The position numbers and the translations under genes are program-made. From DASYLJ01 sp964404165 (GTDB lineage: Bacteria > Desulfobacterota > Binatia > DP-6), in NCBI GenBank assembly GCA_964404165.1, contig CAYOIZ010000024.1:23036-87035 (forward strand): 64,000 bases of DNA, written 5' to 3'. This document shows, piece by piece, positions 8,170 through 18,000 of this stretch (its first letter is position 1; each line of letters begins with the position of its first letter). The notes below the pieces were generated by a model that was given only the letters and a program-made list of their open reading frames with translations, was not told the origin of the DNA and did no database searches.

Positions 8170-8194
8170 GAGGGTTGTGTATGATCACACCCTC
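8170..8194. promoter_or_regulatory. Imperfect palindrome abutting the HTH start, candidate operator
   Basis: The outer arms GAGGGT and ACCCTC enclose a TGATCA-centred core flanked by GTGT and ACAC. It lies immediately upstream of the GTG start of the HTH gene, where a repressor could block transcription or translation of the operon. The role is inferred from position and symmetry. Confidence 0.4.
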
Positions 8195-8255
8195 GGCTGC
8201 GGTCGTACCCCGAGAATCTACAGAGCGAGTAGTGAACGGCTGCAATCTCGGGGGG

Positions 8256-9074
8256 TCATAGACTCGTCCGTGGAGGCCGCTCGCATCGAAGACGAACGTG
8301 TTCTTCGGTTACGGCGCCGTACCGTTTCGGATCCCAGGCCGCGAGTATGCTGGCAGTTCGGCGATAGGACTTCCCCTTACTGTAGCCCAAATGTAAGAAA
8401 ACCGCCGCGAGTTCTCGAACTTTACGCGAGCTGGTTGGATCTCGCGTTTTGCGTGCGAGAGCGCCCATATCCAACGATTCTATCAGCGCGCGATAGGATG
8501 ACAGCGTTTCGATCTGCGCCGACACCTCTCGATGGAGAACGGCGATGGTGTCCTTGGACAAGCCCACACGTTCCGCCTGTCTCTCGAACGATTTGAGGCT
8601 ACGGATCCGATTCCCGACGGACGGCATCGAGTTGACGATGAGACGAATCACCTCTACGTCGAGCCTCCCCAGGATGCCGAGAATATCGCGCACAGTTGCT
8701 CGATACTGGTAGTCGGTCGCGAGTTCGACGGCCATCGCCTCGAACTGTGATTCAACTCGTTGCCGGCTCGCGTTCCAATCTTCGTATGCGTGCCCCAAAT
8801 CGATGCGCAGCATATCGAGCACCGCTTCTACGAGCTCGATCCGGGCCCCAACCTGTTGGTGCGCGGAGCCCTCGCCTGTCTCGCTGGGAATGCGCCTGGC
8901 GGGTGCATGTGATAGCAAATTGGCGAGGGTCTGACGGAGGAGAAGACGCGCTTCGACCTCTAGGCTTCCTGGGAGCCACTGGTACAGCGCCAAGCGATTG
9001 GAAGGCGGTCGCGGCTTGGATGCATTATCCTGCCTGTTTGCACCCTTTTCTGGTCGCTTGTTGCCTTTCGCCAC
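8256..9074 (-). CDS. Unknown 272-aa island protein
   Basis: A 272-aa soluble protein starts at a GTG (9074) with GGAGG six bases upstream. It is largely helical: a basic N-terminal tail (AKGNKRPEKGANRQ), then long helices with RVESQFEAMAVELATDY and KDTIAVLHREVSAQIETL. The C-terminus is basic (SYRRTASILAAWDPKRYG). It has no signal peptide or membrane segment and no motif that I can name. It reads in the same direction as the replication operon, 86 bp upstream of its first gene, so it could be part of that transcription unit or a separate regulator. Confidence 0.7.
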   Translation of the reverse strand: MAKGNKRPEKGANRQDNASKPRPPSNRLALYQWLPGSLEVEARLLLRQTLANLLSHAPARRIPSETGEGSAHQQVGARIELVEAVLDMLRIDLGHAYEDWNASRQRVESQFEAMAVELATDYQYRATVRDILGILGRLDVEVIRLIVNSMPSVGNRIRSLKSFERQAERVGLSKDTIAVLHREVSAQIETLSSYRALIESLDMGALARKTRDPTSSRKVRELAAVFLHLGYSKGKSYRRTASILAAWDPKRYGAVTEEHVRLRCERPPRTSL

Positions 9075-9330
9075 GTCGTACCTCCAGGGTGAGGGACCCC
9101 ACGGTAAGAACGAGCGGATAGGCGGTGGGAAGCCCTCTTCGGGCCGCGAACCCTATCCCGCACCTTCGATCGATGACAGGCCATCCTCCTCTCCCAGCCT
9201 GCTCTGGCGACGATTGATGAGACGCTTCAGCCCGCGATCACCCATTGAGCCGAGGCCCATGGAACAGCTCTCTGCACGATCCCCTTGGACCAGTTGCGCA
9301 TGGATGCTCTCTCCACAATGATCCGGCTCC

Positions 9331-9975
9331 ATGGCGGAGGATGAGGATGACGGTCTCGTAAAGACGCCCTTCGGAGAGGCGCGGCGATGCCGCGCTAAAA
9401 GTCGCCGTTCCGGGCTTCAGTGTCGCAAACCAGCCCGAAGGAATTTCGAGGTGTGCTCGATGCACGGCGCCGGCTGCGAAAAGCGAGAGCGGGCGGGCGT
9501 CCGCAAGAACCCCCGGCTCGCTCCCCTTCGCACCGGAGCCCGGGCCAAGGCGGCAACGCTGCTCGAGGCGACGCGAACGGCCAAGTCGCTGCTTCAGCGG
9601 GAGCAGGAGCATCTCGAGAACCTATCAAGCCTTCGCGATCTCAATAGGTTGTTGGCGCGTGCGTGGGCAATTTCCGATTGCTTGACTGACCGTGAAGGCA
9701 CCCCGGATCGTGCGCACGATCAGGGAGCAGAGACAGCGGCGCTACTCGGCTCCGTTCGGCTCATAGGAGAGACACTTGAGCGAGTAAGCCGCCTCGAAGG
9801 TCTGTGCAGCATGAGCGCAGCGAATCTCGATGTCCTCGCCGTAGGCATGAACAAGATTCTTCGTCGGTTCGTGCCGCGGGACCAGTCAAAGGAAGTAGTC
9901 ATTGAGATCGGGGCAGCCGTGGACGCCGCATTTGGGAGTCCAATGGTTCGTGTGACCGGACCCTATAGGTCGTGA
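9331..9975 (+). CDS. Small Cys/His zinc-knuckle phage-type protein (HGGxSTG-like)
   Basis: This is a 214-aa protein. Residues about 18-50 read CRAKSRRSGLQCRKPA, then VCSMHGAGC. This CxAK..G..C..PA..G...C.MHGG pattern is seen in many small phage and island proteins and probably binds one zinc. The remainder is alpha-helical, with a coiled-coil-like stretch (LLQREQEHLENLSSLRDLNR) and a C-terminal helical region. It points rightwards and converges with the HEAT-HNH gene, 36 bp away. Function is unknown; related proteins are common near terminase genes, but no terminase is present here. Confidence 0.7.
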   Translation: MAEDEDDGLVKTPFGEARRCRAKSRRSGLQCRKPARRNFEVCSMHGAGCEKRERAGVRKNPRLAPLRTGARAKAATLLEATRTAKSLLQREQEHLENLSSLRDLNRLLARAWAISDCLTDREGTPDRAHDQGAETAALLGSVRLIGETLERVSRLEGLCSMSAANLDVLAVGMNKILRRFVPRDQSKEVVIEIGAAVDAAFGSPMVRVTGPYRS

Positions 9976-10011
9976 GCCCCACCCGGCGTGACGGCCCAGC
10001 GGCACCAGCAC

Positions 10012-10965
10012 CTATGGCCAGCGAATGGCTATCGCCGTCCCGTTGATCACGATCTCTCTCGGCCGGTGCCGCCCGCTGGGGAACGCCACGTCCGCGAAGT
10101 GCAGCATCTTGTGGTGGTTTGCGCACAGAACGAGCAGGTTGTCTGGGTGATCCTGGCCTCCCCTACCGACCGGCTCGACGTGGTGGCATTCCGCGTAGTC
10201 CTCGCCGCCAACCTTGCGGAACGTGAATCCACACAACTGGCAGCACCGCCCCCGCTCCTCCAGGATGCGCTCCTTCAACGAGACGCTCCTCACCGTCTGG
10301 AACGTGAGTCGGACAGAGCCCGAGACCACGACAGTGCCCCCTGCCCGATCCATCAAGACTCGTTCTGCGGTCGCCAGCAGGTCGGCCCGTAAGGTCTCGC
10401 TCTTCGTCTGCGGCAGGCGGTCAGGCAACGAAGGTACCGGCAACTGCTCGGCGCTGAACAGCACCGGCTGACAATCCTCAGCGGCTTGCACCGGCGTGTG
10501 GAGGCGCGCGATCGCCAAGCCGAGGCTATGCTCCTCGACGTCCCGGCGCGCAGGCCCCTTCGCGCGAAGCCGCGCACGAAGCGCAGGGAGACGGTCGTGA
10601 AGCTGGAGCCCAGCGATTGCCCACGCCGCGTAGGACCGCACGTATTCGTCGGCGTCGGCGAGGGCAGCCTCAAGACCGTTCGCCACCTCCGACGTGCTCA
10701 CCCCGAGCTTCCCAAGCGCTCGGGCTGCATACCAGCGTACGTCCGCGCGCCCATCGCGGAGTCGCTCCAGCAACGCGGGGACCGCGACCACGCCAGACTT
10801 GCGCCGGACCAGCCCCTCGATCGCCCATTCCCGCACGATCGCATCCTCGTCCGTGAGCGCGGCCACCAGCGAGGTGTCGGCCGTCGCGCCCGTCGCCTTC
10901 ATCGCCGCCAAGACGCGCTGCCGCCGCGCCTCCGGATCGACGTCTTCCGTCATACGCCAGACCAT
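10012..10965 (-). CDS. HEAT-repeat HNH endonuclease
   Basis: This 317-aa protein (313 if the next ATG at 10953 is used) fuses a sensing scaffold to a nuclease. Residues about 20-135 are HEAT-like helix pairs (DEDAIVREWAIEGLVRR, RADVRWYAARALGKLG, DEYVRSYAAWAIAGL). The C-terminal 90 residues form an HNH domain with CCQLCGF, the catalytic ECHHVEPVGRGG, and DNLLVLCANHHKMLH. All zinc ligands (CxxC, CxxH) and catalytic histidines are visible. It is divergent from an XRE-family regulator, with a 32-bp perfect palindrome between them. It could be a defence nuclease or a restriction-like enzyme; no methyltransferase is nearby. Neither candidate start has a clear ribosome binding site. Confidence 0.83.
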   Translation of the reverse strand: MVWRMTEDVDPEARRQRVLAAMKATGATADTSLVAALTDEDAIVREWAIEGLVRRKSGVVAVPALLERLRDGRADVRWYAARALGKLGVSTSEVANGLEAALADADEYVRSYAAWAIAGLQLHDRLPALRARLRAKGPARRDVEEHSLGLAIARLHTPVQAAEDCQPVLFSAEQLPVPSLPDRLPQTKSETLRADLLATAERVLMDRAGGTVVVSGSVRLTFQTVRSVSLKERILEERGRCCQLCGFTFRKVGGEDYAECHHVEPVGRGGQDHPDNLLVLCANHHKMLHFADVAFPSGRHRPREIVINGTAIAIRWP

Positions 10966-10974
10966 GGCGCATTC

Positions 10975-11006
10975 GCGCCGACGTTTGCAATTGCAAACGT
11001 CGGCGC
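10975..11006. promoter_or_regulatory. 32-bp perfect palindrome, candidate operator
   Basis: The half-site GCGCCGACGTTTGCAA is followed directly by its exact reverse complement. It lies in the 70-bp gap between the divergent HEAT-HNH and XRE-HTH genes, an ideal place for a dimeric regulator to control both. Such a long perfect palindrome is unlikely by chance. Confidence 0.75.
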
Positions 11007-11035
11007 CACCCAATCCTGCTACCCGCAACCGCGCC

Positions 11036-11293
11036 ATGGGGGTAGAGGTGCGGTTCCGCCGGCGGCTTCGGGCGCTGGTACTCGAGCGCTTCGGGTCGCT
11101 CGACCGCTTGTACCTCGAAACGGACTTCTCGAAGGGGCACCTCTCCCAGATTCTGACCGGGAAACGGAGCCCGACGCTCGCCACGGTCGTGAAGCTCGCG
11201 ACGTTGCTCGGCGTCGAGTTCGAGGACCTCTTCCGTGCCGAGCCGAGTGGCCGCGACCGGCCGCCCTCCCCTAAAGCCCGACCGCCGCGGTGA
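11036..11293 (+). CDS. XRE-family HTH regulator, C-protein-like
   Basis: This 85-aa single-domain Cro/C1 protein contains RRLRALVLERFGSLDRLYLE, the recognition region SKGHLSQILTGKRSPTLATV, and KLATLLGVEFEDLFR. This is the layout and size of controller (C) proteins of restriction-modification systems and of phage repressors. It is divergent from the HEAT-HNH gene and faces the 32-bp palindrome 30 bp upstream of its ATG, so it is the likely ligand of that site. Its last 23 bp overlap the convergent recombinase gene. I chose the ATG at 11036 because the longer reading frame upstream is antisense to the nuclease. Confidence 0.82.
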   Translation: MGVEVRFRRRLRALVLERFGSLDRLYLETDFSKGHLSQILTGKRSPTLATVVKLATLLGVEFEDLFRAEPSGRDRPPSPKARPPR

Positions 11294-12254
11294 AGTTGAC
11301 GCTCCAGCGCTCGGCCTCGCGGACGTAGCGTCGCATGACCTGCGCCGACCGCCATCCGCCGTGGCGCATGACCTCGACCTCTGGCAGCCCGCTCCGATAC
11401 GCCAGCGTCGCATACGACGCCCGGAGGGAGTGTGCTCCATATTCGGAAACGTCCAAACCAAGCTCCGCCGCCACACGGCGCGCCAGCGCGTGAATCGCTC
11501 GGGCATCGAGGGGGCCGCGGACATGGCCGTGTCGGTCGACCGCTCGGAACAGGACCGCATCGGGCGTGTCCTGCGCGGGGTGATGCGCCAGCCAGGCTTC
11601 GAACGCCGCGACCGGGCACGTGTGAGGCGTCGTCCCCAGAGCGATGTCCCGTTCCTGGCCGGCGGCTTCCTGGTCGGTTTTCGCGCGGCGGATCGTGAGC
11701 AGCAGCCCGCGATCGGCCCGCTGTACATCCCCAACGCGCAGCGCCACCAGCTCGGAGCGACGCAGGCCACCGGCGGCCACCGCGACGAGCAGGATCGCGC
11801 GATCCCGGACGGCCCGCACTGAGCCTTCGCGACGCAGCCCCTCGGCCGCGTCGCGTAGTTGTTCGATCGTGAACGCCGCCCGGCGCCGAGGCGCCGTCCC
11901 CGCGATTCGCCGAATCCCGGCCAGGACGGCGGCCACCTCGGGCGTCTTCGTCGCGACGGGATAACGCGACGCGAGCCCGGCGCGGTAGCGGGTGATCGAG
12001 GAGGCCCGGTGGCCGGCGTCAAGACAGGCCCCGAGGTACGCAGCGATGTCCGCGGCGTCGACGGGATGTTCGGCGCGGCCACGCGCCTGCCGCCAGGCCA
12101 TGAATCGGGCAAGGTCCTTCGCGTACGCGATTCGGGTCCGGGGTGCGTGTCGGGCGGCCGCGAGCTCGACCGCCGCTTCCAGGTCGTCCAGGAAGGCGAC
12201 AGTGGCCTGCGGCGTTGCGACGCTGCGAACGAGCGCGCGTCCTCGTCGTGCCAT
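11271..12254 (-). CDS. Second tyrosine recombinase
   Basis: This 327-aa recombinase is unlike the island integrase. It has an N-terminal SAM-like domain (RTRIAYAKDLARFMAWRQAR) and a catalytic domain with GGLRRSELVALR (first Arg), H275-S-L-R278, W301 at the H/W position and nucleophile Y310 (MRRYVRE). It is closer in style to XerC/D-like or transposon recombinases that lack arm-binding domains. Its target is unknown. An 8-bp inverted repeat with a 7-bp spacer lies 17 bp upstream of its start. It may be cargo from an earlier element nested in the island, or help resolve or mobilise the defence genes to its right. Confidence 0.9.
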   Translation of the reverse strand: MARRGRALVRSVATPQATVAFLDDLEAAVELAAARHAPRTRIAYAKDLARFMAWRQARGRAEHPVDAADIAAYLGACLDAGHRASSITRYRAGLASRYPVATKTPEVAAVLAGIRRIAGTAPRRRAAFTIEQLRDAAEGLRREGSVRAVRDRAILLVAVAAGGLRRSELVALRVGDVQRADRGLLLTIRRAKTDQEAAGQERDIALGTTPHTCPVAAFEAWLAHHPAQDTPDAVLFRAVDRHGHVRGPLDARAIHALARRVAAELGLDVSEYGAHSLRASYATLAYRSGLPEVEVMRHGGWRSAQVMRRYVREAERWSVNFTAAVGL

Positions 12255-12271
12255 TCAACCCTCCCCTGACA

Positions 12272-12294
12272 GCCGCTAAGTGAACGTTAGCGGC
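12272..12294. repeat. Inverted repeat with 7-bp spacer upstream of recombinase 2
   Basis: GCCGCTAA and TTAGCGGC flank the 7-base spacer GTGAACG. This geometry resembles a tyrosine-recombinase core site. The right arm, however, is also the start of a solo IS end, so the symmetry may be accidental. Confidence 0.35.
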
Positions 12295-12326
12295 GTGACC
12301 TGTACGAAACCGAGGGGAACACCACA
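12288..12326 (+). repeat. Solo right-end fragment of the IS3-family element
   Basis: About 39 bp match the right end of the IS remnant at 25064-25102 with one difference. It includes the last codons of its transposase (LAA-stop) and the terminal sequence ending GGGGAACACCACA. The rest of the IS is absent here. It suggests an old insertion or recombination between two IS copies. Confidence 0.7.
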
Positions 12327-12455
12327 ATAGCGCGGCGCTTGCGGCAACACTGCAGTAGAGTCGCCACCCGGCCCCGATGCGCTGGTGCTCGTCAGCTCTC
12401 TCACGCAGCCGCGCGCTACTCGCGCACGAAGCATCTGAGCCGGCCGCGCATACGC

Positions 12456-14609
12456 CTAGGAGGGCGTTCGACCGCCCTGCCTGGCCGGAATCGTTGCGAC
12501 TCGGGTGGCAACTTCACGCCTCGTTTCGTGGATTCGTTCCGGCGACACGCCCACCGCGTTCGCGTATGACTCTACGGTCAGAGCTGTACGCTGAAGTTCC
12601 TCAGCGATGACGAGATGACCCTGCGCAACTGCGAACTGCTTCCACCCGGTGACGGTATGCGCAAGAATGAGCTGTAGTTGGAAGGGATCGTCGAGGTGCC
12701 GAAGGAACGCTTCGACGGAGGGCGCCGGACCGGCCCACATGTCGTGCATCGCTGTTCGAAGCACGAGCATGACGCCCTCGTCCACTTGGAAAGGCGTCTT
12801 CAGGTGAAAGTAGCGCTCCTGGAAGAATCTCCGTAGCCCGGAGAAATCCACGAAGCGCACACCGGCTACTTCACCGGGGAGGGCATACGGCATCGCGTTG
12901 AGCACGCATGGAACGACCCGCTTGGTGCCAAGCTCGACACCCATGTGCTCGAGCAATATCGAAGGATGCCTTACGAGCGCATCAGCCTGCCGCAGCACCT
13001 GCCTGCCCGCAGCGTCCATTTCCAGTTGAAAGTAATATGCCTGGATTGGATGATGTCCCGAGAGGGAGTAGTTCTTACACTCAAAAACGAACACGTAGTC
13101 GCCCCATACTACTACGGAATCGTACTCGTACTCTTCTCCATCGCGCCGCGCCGTGAAGCCCCTTGCATCCAATCCCTGTGCTTTGAAGAACGTCAGGACG
13201 GACGCCTCGAAGCTCTTGCCCTTGCGAGACAAGGGTTCGCCGCGCGAAGCAACGGCGGATAGCACGATACGTGCATGATTTACGTTCAGCAGCGCGGGCG
13301 CAAATACGGTTGTTGTTCCGCTGGCGTTTGCGATTAGTGGGGTATCGAATAAATCCCTGCTGGAGGTGGTTAACGTGACCGCATCCAGGAACGTCGCCGC
13401 GGCGGGCGCAGAAAGCCCGCACCTCTCCAGCACTTCCTGAAGCGCGAGTGTTGAAGCCTCGAACACTAGGCCCGATGAATCCGAAGGACTGGTGCGCTGC
13501 TGAGCCAGTACGGACAGGGTGGCGTAGCCCCGCAACCACTCCACAAGGCGAAGGCCGCCTGGACGTTCCTGGTCGGTGCCCACATCGTAGTTGAGGAGCT
13601 CTGATAGTCCGATCGCGGCATGGGCTTCGGAGAGGCTTACCCAGGAGTTCGGGAAGAGACCGGCCGCGTTTTCTATGCCGGTCGCCTGTCTCTCCGCATC
13701 AGTCGTGATCGCCAAATCTGCTAGCGTCTGACCGAAGAGATCGTCGAGGCGCTCGTTTGCGATATGATCGAATATCTCAGCTCTCTCCAATCGGTACGTC
13801 GATATTTGGCGTGTATTGGTAGGAGCCCAGATCGGAAGTTCTGGTTTGACCGCGGTCTCCAGCGTTCCCCCTAGATATCGGCGGCGCTCCTCCGTGCGTC
13901 TCCAGTGCATCCAGCACATCGCCAACACTTCGGTTGAGCCCGCCTTGAATCGCTCATCATCTCCTACTGAGGGAAGCGCGGGTAGCACAATGCGGCGACG
14001 ACCATCGATCCAGCCAGCCTTACGTGCCTCCATGCCGATCGTTAGTGCCAGTGCCGAGATGAGCCCGTGGACGATGGCATCCGCCGGTATGAGTCCTCCG
14101 TCATCCAGGGGAATGTGAGGGGACTGAGAGAGCGAAATGTCGTCGCTTGTATGAAGTACAGCGTCAACACGCTTCATGAGGTCTGCGTACTGCGCAGCGG
14201 TTCGACTGATAGACGCGGCCACTCTTGTGTCAGCCGGGAGTAGAGAGATCTCGCATCCATCGAGTGTCTCAACGATCGAACGATAGCCCGCTTCGATATT
14301 GAGGATGAGACGCAGGGTCTCGAGAAGTTGTTCGGATGCGGCGTCACCTACCGTGTCGTCCACGTACTCCCGGAGGCGTGCGAAGAACGTCATGCGGTTG
14401 AGCTCCCGCACCGGATCCGGATAGACGATGACTAGACTAGTGCTGCGCGTTACGTGTCCGAGAAGCTCCGCGAGTACGTCATCGGACAGCTGAAGTGCGT
14501 CGAGGTGCTCTTTCAGCGCCGGCCAATCGAATGCTTTGAGCGACTCTTTGACGGTTCTCTCGCTCAGGTTGCCGTTTGCGGGCGACGGGCGTTCTGGCGG
14601 GGGGCTCAT
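12456..14609 (-). CDS. PD-(D/E)XK nuclease protein, candidate defence effector
   Basis: This is a 717-aa soluble protein. The N-terminal two thirds are helical and unclassified. Near residues 455-520 is a restriction-endonuclease fold: GKSFEASVLTFFKAQGL (the helix with the first Glu), then EEYEYDSVVVWGDYVFVFECKNYS, where D and E-x-K form the PD-(D/E)XK site, as in Mrr/NERD nucleases. A C-terminal helical region follows. The start at 14609 is preferred because AGGAG lies four bases before it; an in-frame GTG at 14645 lacks this. It lies downstream of the HNH-NACHT gene on the same strand (397-bp gap), which suggests a shared defence role, not yet demonstrated. Confidence 0.75.
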   Translation of the reverse strand: MSPPPERPSPANGNLSERTVKESLKAFDWPALKEHLDALQLSDDVLAELLGHVTRSTSLVIVYPDPVRELNRMTFFARLREYVDDTVGDAASEQLLETLRLILNIEAGYRSIVETLDGCEISLLPADTRVAASISRTAAQYADLMKRVDAVLHTSDDISLSQSPHIPLDDGGLIPADAIVHGLISALALTIGMEARKAGWIDGRRRIVLPALPSVGDDERFKAGSTEVLAMCWMHWRRTEERRRYLGGTLETAVKPELPIWAPTNTRQISTYRLERAEIFDHIANERLDDLFGQTLADLAITTDAERQATGIENAAGLFPNSWVSLSEAHAAIGLSELLNYDVGTDQERPGGLRLVEWLRGYATLSVLAQQRTSPSDSSGLVFEASTLALQEVLERCGLSAPAAATFLDAVTLTTSSRDLFDTPLIANASGTTTVFAPALLNVNHARIVLSAVASRGEPLSRKGKSFEASVLTFFKAQGLDARGFTARRDGEEYEYDSVVVWGDYVFVFECKNYSLSGHHPIQAYYFQLEMDAAGRQVLRQADALVRHPSILLEHMGVELGTKRVVPCVLNAMPYALPGEVAGVRFVDFSGLRRFFQERYFHLKTPFQVDEGVMLVLRTAMHDMWAGPAPSVEAFLRHLDDPFQLQLILAHTVTGWKQFAVAQGHLVIAEELQRTALTVESYANAVGVSPERIHETRREVATRVATIPARQGGRTPS

Positions 14610-15006
14610 GAGTCTCCTGGTTTCGGTGTTGGCATCTCGCACCACACCAAATGGTCCTGGGAGGGGCGCTCGGCAAGCACGCGCCAGACGGATGAAGTTA
14701 ACCTCTGGGCCGGAAGGGAGCGATCGCTATCGCCGGCCGTCGGCGGCCTAAATCCCCGGATTGCGTCGACGGGCTCGCGCGTGCGGCCTCAGACCGCGGG
14801 TTGGTGCCGTTCTGCCTCGGATGTGCACCTGCGATTCGGTTTGTCCCTGCGCGGCGGCCTAGTGGTGCCCGATTGGGGGACGACCGGGGGTCGCGGAGTG
14901 GCATGCTACACGGCGGGCCCTTGCAGTCCGGCCTGCCGCGCATAGACATGGCCCACATCGAGAGAACCGACCGCTCGAGAGGGGGCAACGTGTGTTGGCG
15001 GCGCAT
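14610..15006. other. 397-bp intergenic region, nothing recognised
   Basis: Between the PD-(D/E)XK gene and the HNH-NACHT gene I see no convincing ORF, RNA or repeat. It may hold a promoter for the nuclease gene. Short open frames here have no recognisable motif or ribosome binding site. Confidence 0.5.
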
Positions 15007-18000
15007 CTACAAGTAGCCGGCCTCCGCATCAGGGTCTGGCGTCATGAACGGCCAGGGCCAACCGGATGCGAGATCGGGATGGCGCGGCTCGTCTTCGGGT
15101 GACCCGTAGTCATCTCTGATCCGATCGATCTCGTTCAGGCAGCGCGCGGCAGCGTCTGAGTTACTCCCATCCTTCGTCATCGCGAGAAGTTCACGCCGCA
15201 TTGCTACGACGGAGATCGGAACGATGGTGAAACCACCCCTCCAGCCGGCGGCAACATATTTAGTAACCGTGCGTTCGATCGTCTGTCGGGAGATGAGCGA
15301 CCGTCTACCGTTGCGGAGAAGAAGCAGCAAGCCTTCGGCATCAGGAGTCTCAGCGACGGCGGCAGCTAGTAACGCAAGCCCCGCTCCAGATCGGCCGTCC
15401 TTCAGGCGATCATAGACATGTGCCCGCAATGGGAAATGCGCGTCGATCAGACCTGCGAGTTGGTGGATGATTTCTGCCCTCCAGCCGTCGAACGTACCGT
15501 TTAAGGCGCAGTCCACGAAGCGCCGCGCAGCCGACAAGGTGCCCCGACGCAAGACCGCGTCGCGCCACCAGTAGTTCCCATAAAGCGCGGGATACGCGGC
15601 TGCGAACGCGAAGAGGCCGTCTTCGGCCTCGTCGCCAGGCGCGAAGCTGAAAGCTCTAGTCAATTCCTCCAGACGGTCGATGCTCCGCTGAGCCGCCGGC
15701 AAGCTTTGAACAAGCGCGAGCGCTCGCGCGGGACAGGTCGTGAACGGAAGCAGCCGGAGCCATTCCCTCACTTCCCATCCATCGGACAATATCCAGGGCT
15801 CCTTCTGGCCCGCTTCCATAACCTCGGAGAGGCCCTGTTCCACGGCCTTGAAGGTGACGATGTGACCGGACAGAACGAGGGCGAGCACGAGCGTGGCACG
15901 TGAGCGCCGCGGTGCGATGGCCATCAGCCGTTGAATCGTCGCATCGCGCCGGCCGTGAGGAAGCCCCGATGCTACCGCCCCGAGGTCAACGGCGAGCCGT
16001 TTCTGGTCGTCCGTGGCCTCGTCGGTGAGAAGGTCATCGATCGCGCCGAATATCGCTTCGGCCTCCGCCGACGTGGCCAAGGGATCGGCAGCGCGCTCAT
16101 GCCTGTTCGCTTCGACGCAAGAGAAGTCGACGCCGCCGAAAAAGAGTCTCGCCTTTGGCGGCTCGTTCGCACTCCGCCAGTGCGTGGCGAGCACCTGCGC
16201 AGCGAGGGAGCCGAACTGCTCATCGGTAAGATACTCCCGCATCAGGGCGGCGGTCTCGGGTGCGTTTATCGCTAGAAACGCGCGCTGATACTCATGCGTG
16301 TGAGGCGTGCGCGCTTCGTCGAGCGCCTCGCCATGGCGCCAGTGGGCGGCCTTCGCATCTTCGCGGAACGCACGATAACGCCGCAAGTTGTCGTCCAGCA
16401 GGCGCTTCAGCAATGGGAGTAGTTTGACCGATGGGGCATGGCTCGCGAGGGTAGCAATGCTCGCGGTTTGCCACCGCTTGGCATCGCTAGACAGCATGCG
16501 ACTACCCCATTCTTCGGCAAGGCTCTGGATGGTTGCGAGCGCTTCACTGTCGAATGGCCTGCCGCAGTCGCGGTCCTCGGTCGGATGACGCGAGACGAGC
16601 TTCGCCAAGCGTACCATCCGGTCGTTGTCTGCGTCCGCCGAGCGAGCTCGGACAGCAGCGACAAGGCTAGCCCCCGGTGTATGCGCGACCCGTTCCTCAA
16701 GGCTATGGTACCTGTCGCTCGCGGCGCGGTCGTACTCGCCGTTCACGCGCAGCCGCGCTCCGAGATCGAGCATTATATCGAGCATGCGCCCGACGGCTTG
16801 TGGCCCGAGCACCGACGCTGCGGCTTCTGCGCGGTAGTCGCGTTCGGCGAGTTTTGCGAGCGCAAGCTCAAAAAATCCATCGTCGTCCAGGCTGTACCGG
16901 GCTGAAGCGAGGATATCGTCCGCACCGTAGAACAGAGAGCGACCGTCGCGGACACGGGTCAGAAGGCCGTACGCGACGGCGCGCGGATAGCGCTTCTGCG
17001 CCTCGTAGATGAGATGACGCTCCGCGTCCTGCCACTGGTCTAGCTCTAAGGTGCCAATGAGCTTCCCGAGCTCTACGCTTCGGTCCCGTGCGTCAGGCGC
17101 GTACACGATCGCACGCAGCCGATCGTTCGCTGGCATTCCTTGCGCCATCTGCCTCTTGCGCGCCGCGGCCAGTCGATCGCTAACGTGCCTGTTCGTCACG
17201 TCGATGACGAGGTTGCCGCGTGCGACAAGGTCGATGGTGTTGTCGCCAGCGTTCTGTAATACCTCGACGGCATGGCGGTCTGCACCCTCAGCCACCAGCG
17301 CATCGACCACCGACGCCTGAACGTCGGGGGCGGGATCATCCTTCGCAATCGCAGTCGCGAGATCGAGCGCGTCCATGCCCCCCTGCGAGACCATTTCTTG
17401 CAACACTACGGTCCTGACCCTCGACGACAACGCCTTGAGGTTCTTCTCTGCATTGTGTCCGAGAACCGATGGCCGGAACTGACTGCAATTTCGCAGCGCC
17501 CTGAGGCTGATCTGCTGATTCTCGCTCGTAATCAGTGGCCAGACCACGTCGCGAAATTCGCGGCGTCCCGAGGTCAGCATGAAACGAACGGCACGGTCGG
17601 CATATCCTGGGGCGTGCCAGCGAGTAACGCGGGCCTGAACTTCGCCAGCAACCAACGACCACACCTTTTCCGTTGAGTGGAAGATCATCTCGGCGGCGAG
17701 AATCGGATCAACCTCGAACGCCGCGAGGATACCCTGGCCGGACGTGGCCCGCTGGTCGGCGTCGCCGTTCGCTAGCCGCTCGACGGCAAACAGGATCGCC
17801 TCCTCCCAGGCGGGAAGGTTGAACACTTCCGCCTGCAGCGCCTTGCGGGCGGTCGGGTTGTCGGCGGCCGCGATGATTCGGCGCTCGACCGAGTGGGAGG
17901 CGTACCACTCCTGGAATTGCTGGTGCTGGAACGAATAGCCCGAGGCATCGCCTGCGCGCATCAGCACGTGATTGCTGACGAGAGCATCGAGCACGGAGTC

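Noticed and set aside
10670..12112. 480-codon frame on the minus strand over recombinase 2 and the HNH gene
   Set aside because: It crosses two well-supported genes in a shifted frame, is Arg/Ser/Pro-rich, and has no recognisable domain.
14698..15006. 102-codon minus-strand ORF between the two defence genes
   Set aside because: It lacks a ribosome binding site, has no signal or motif, and is Arg/Pro/Ser-rich like the antisense frames. I treat the region as intergenic.
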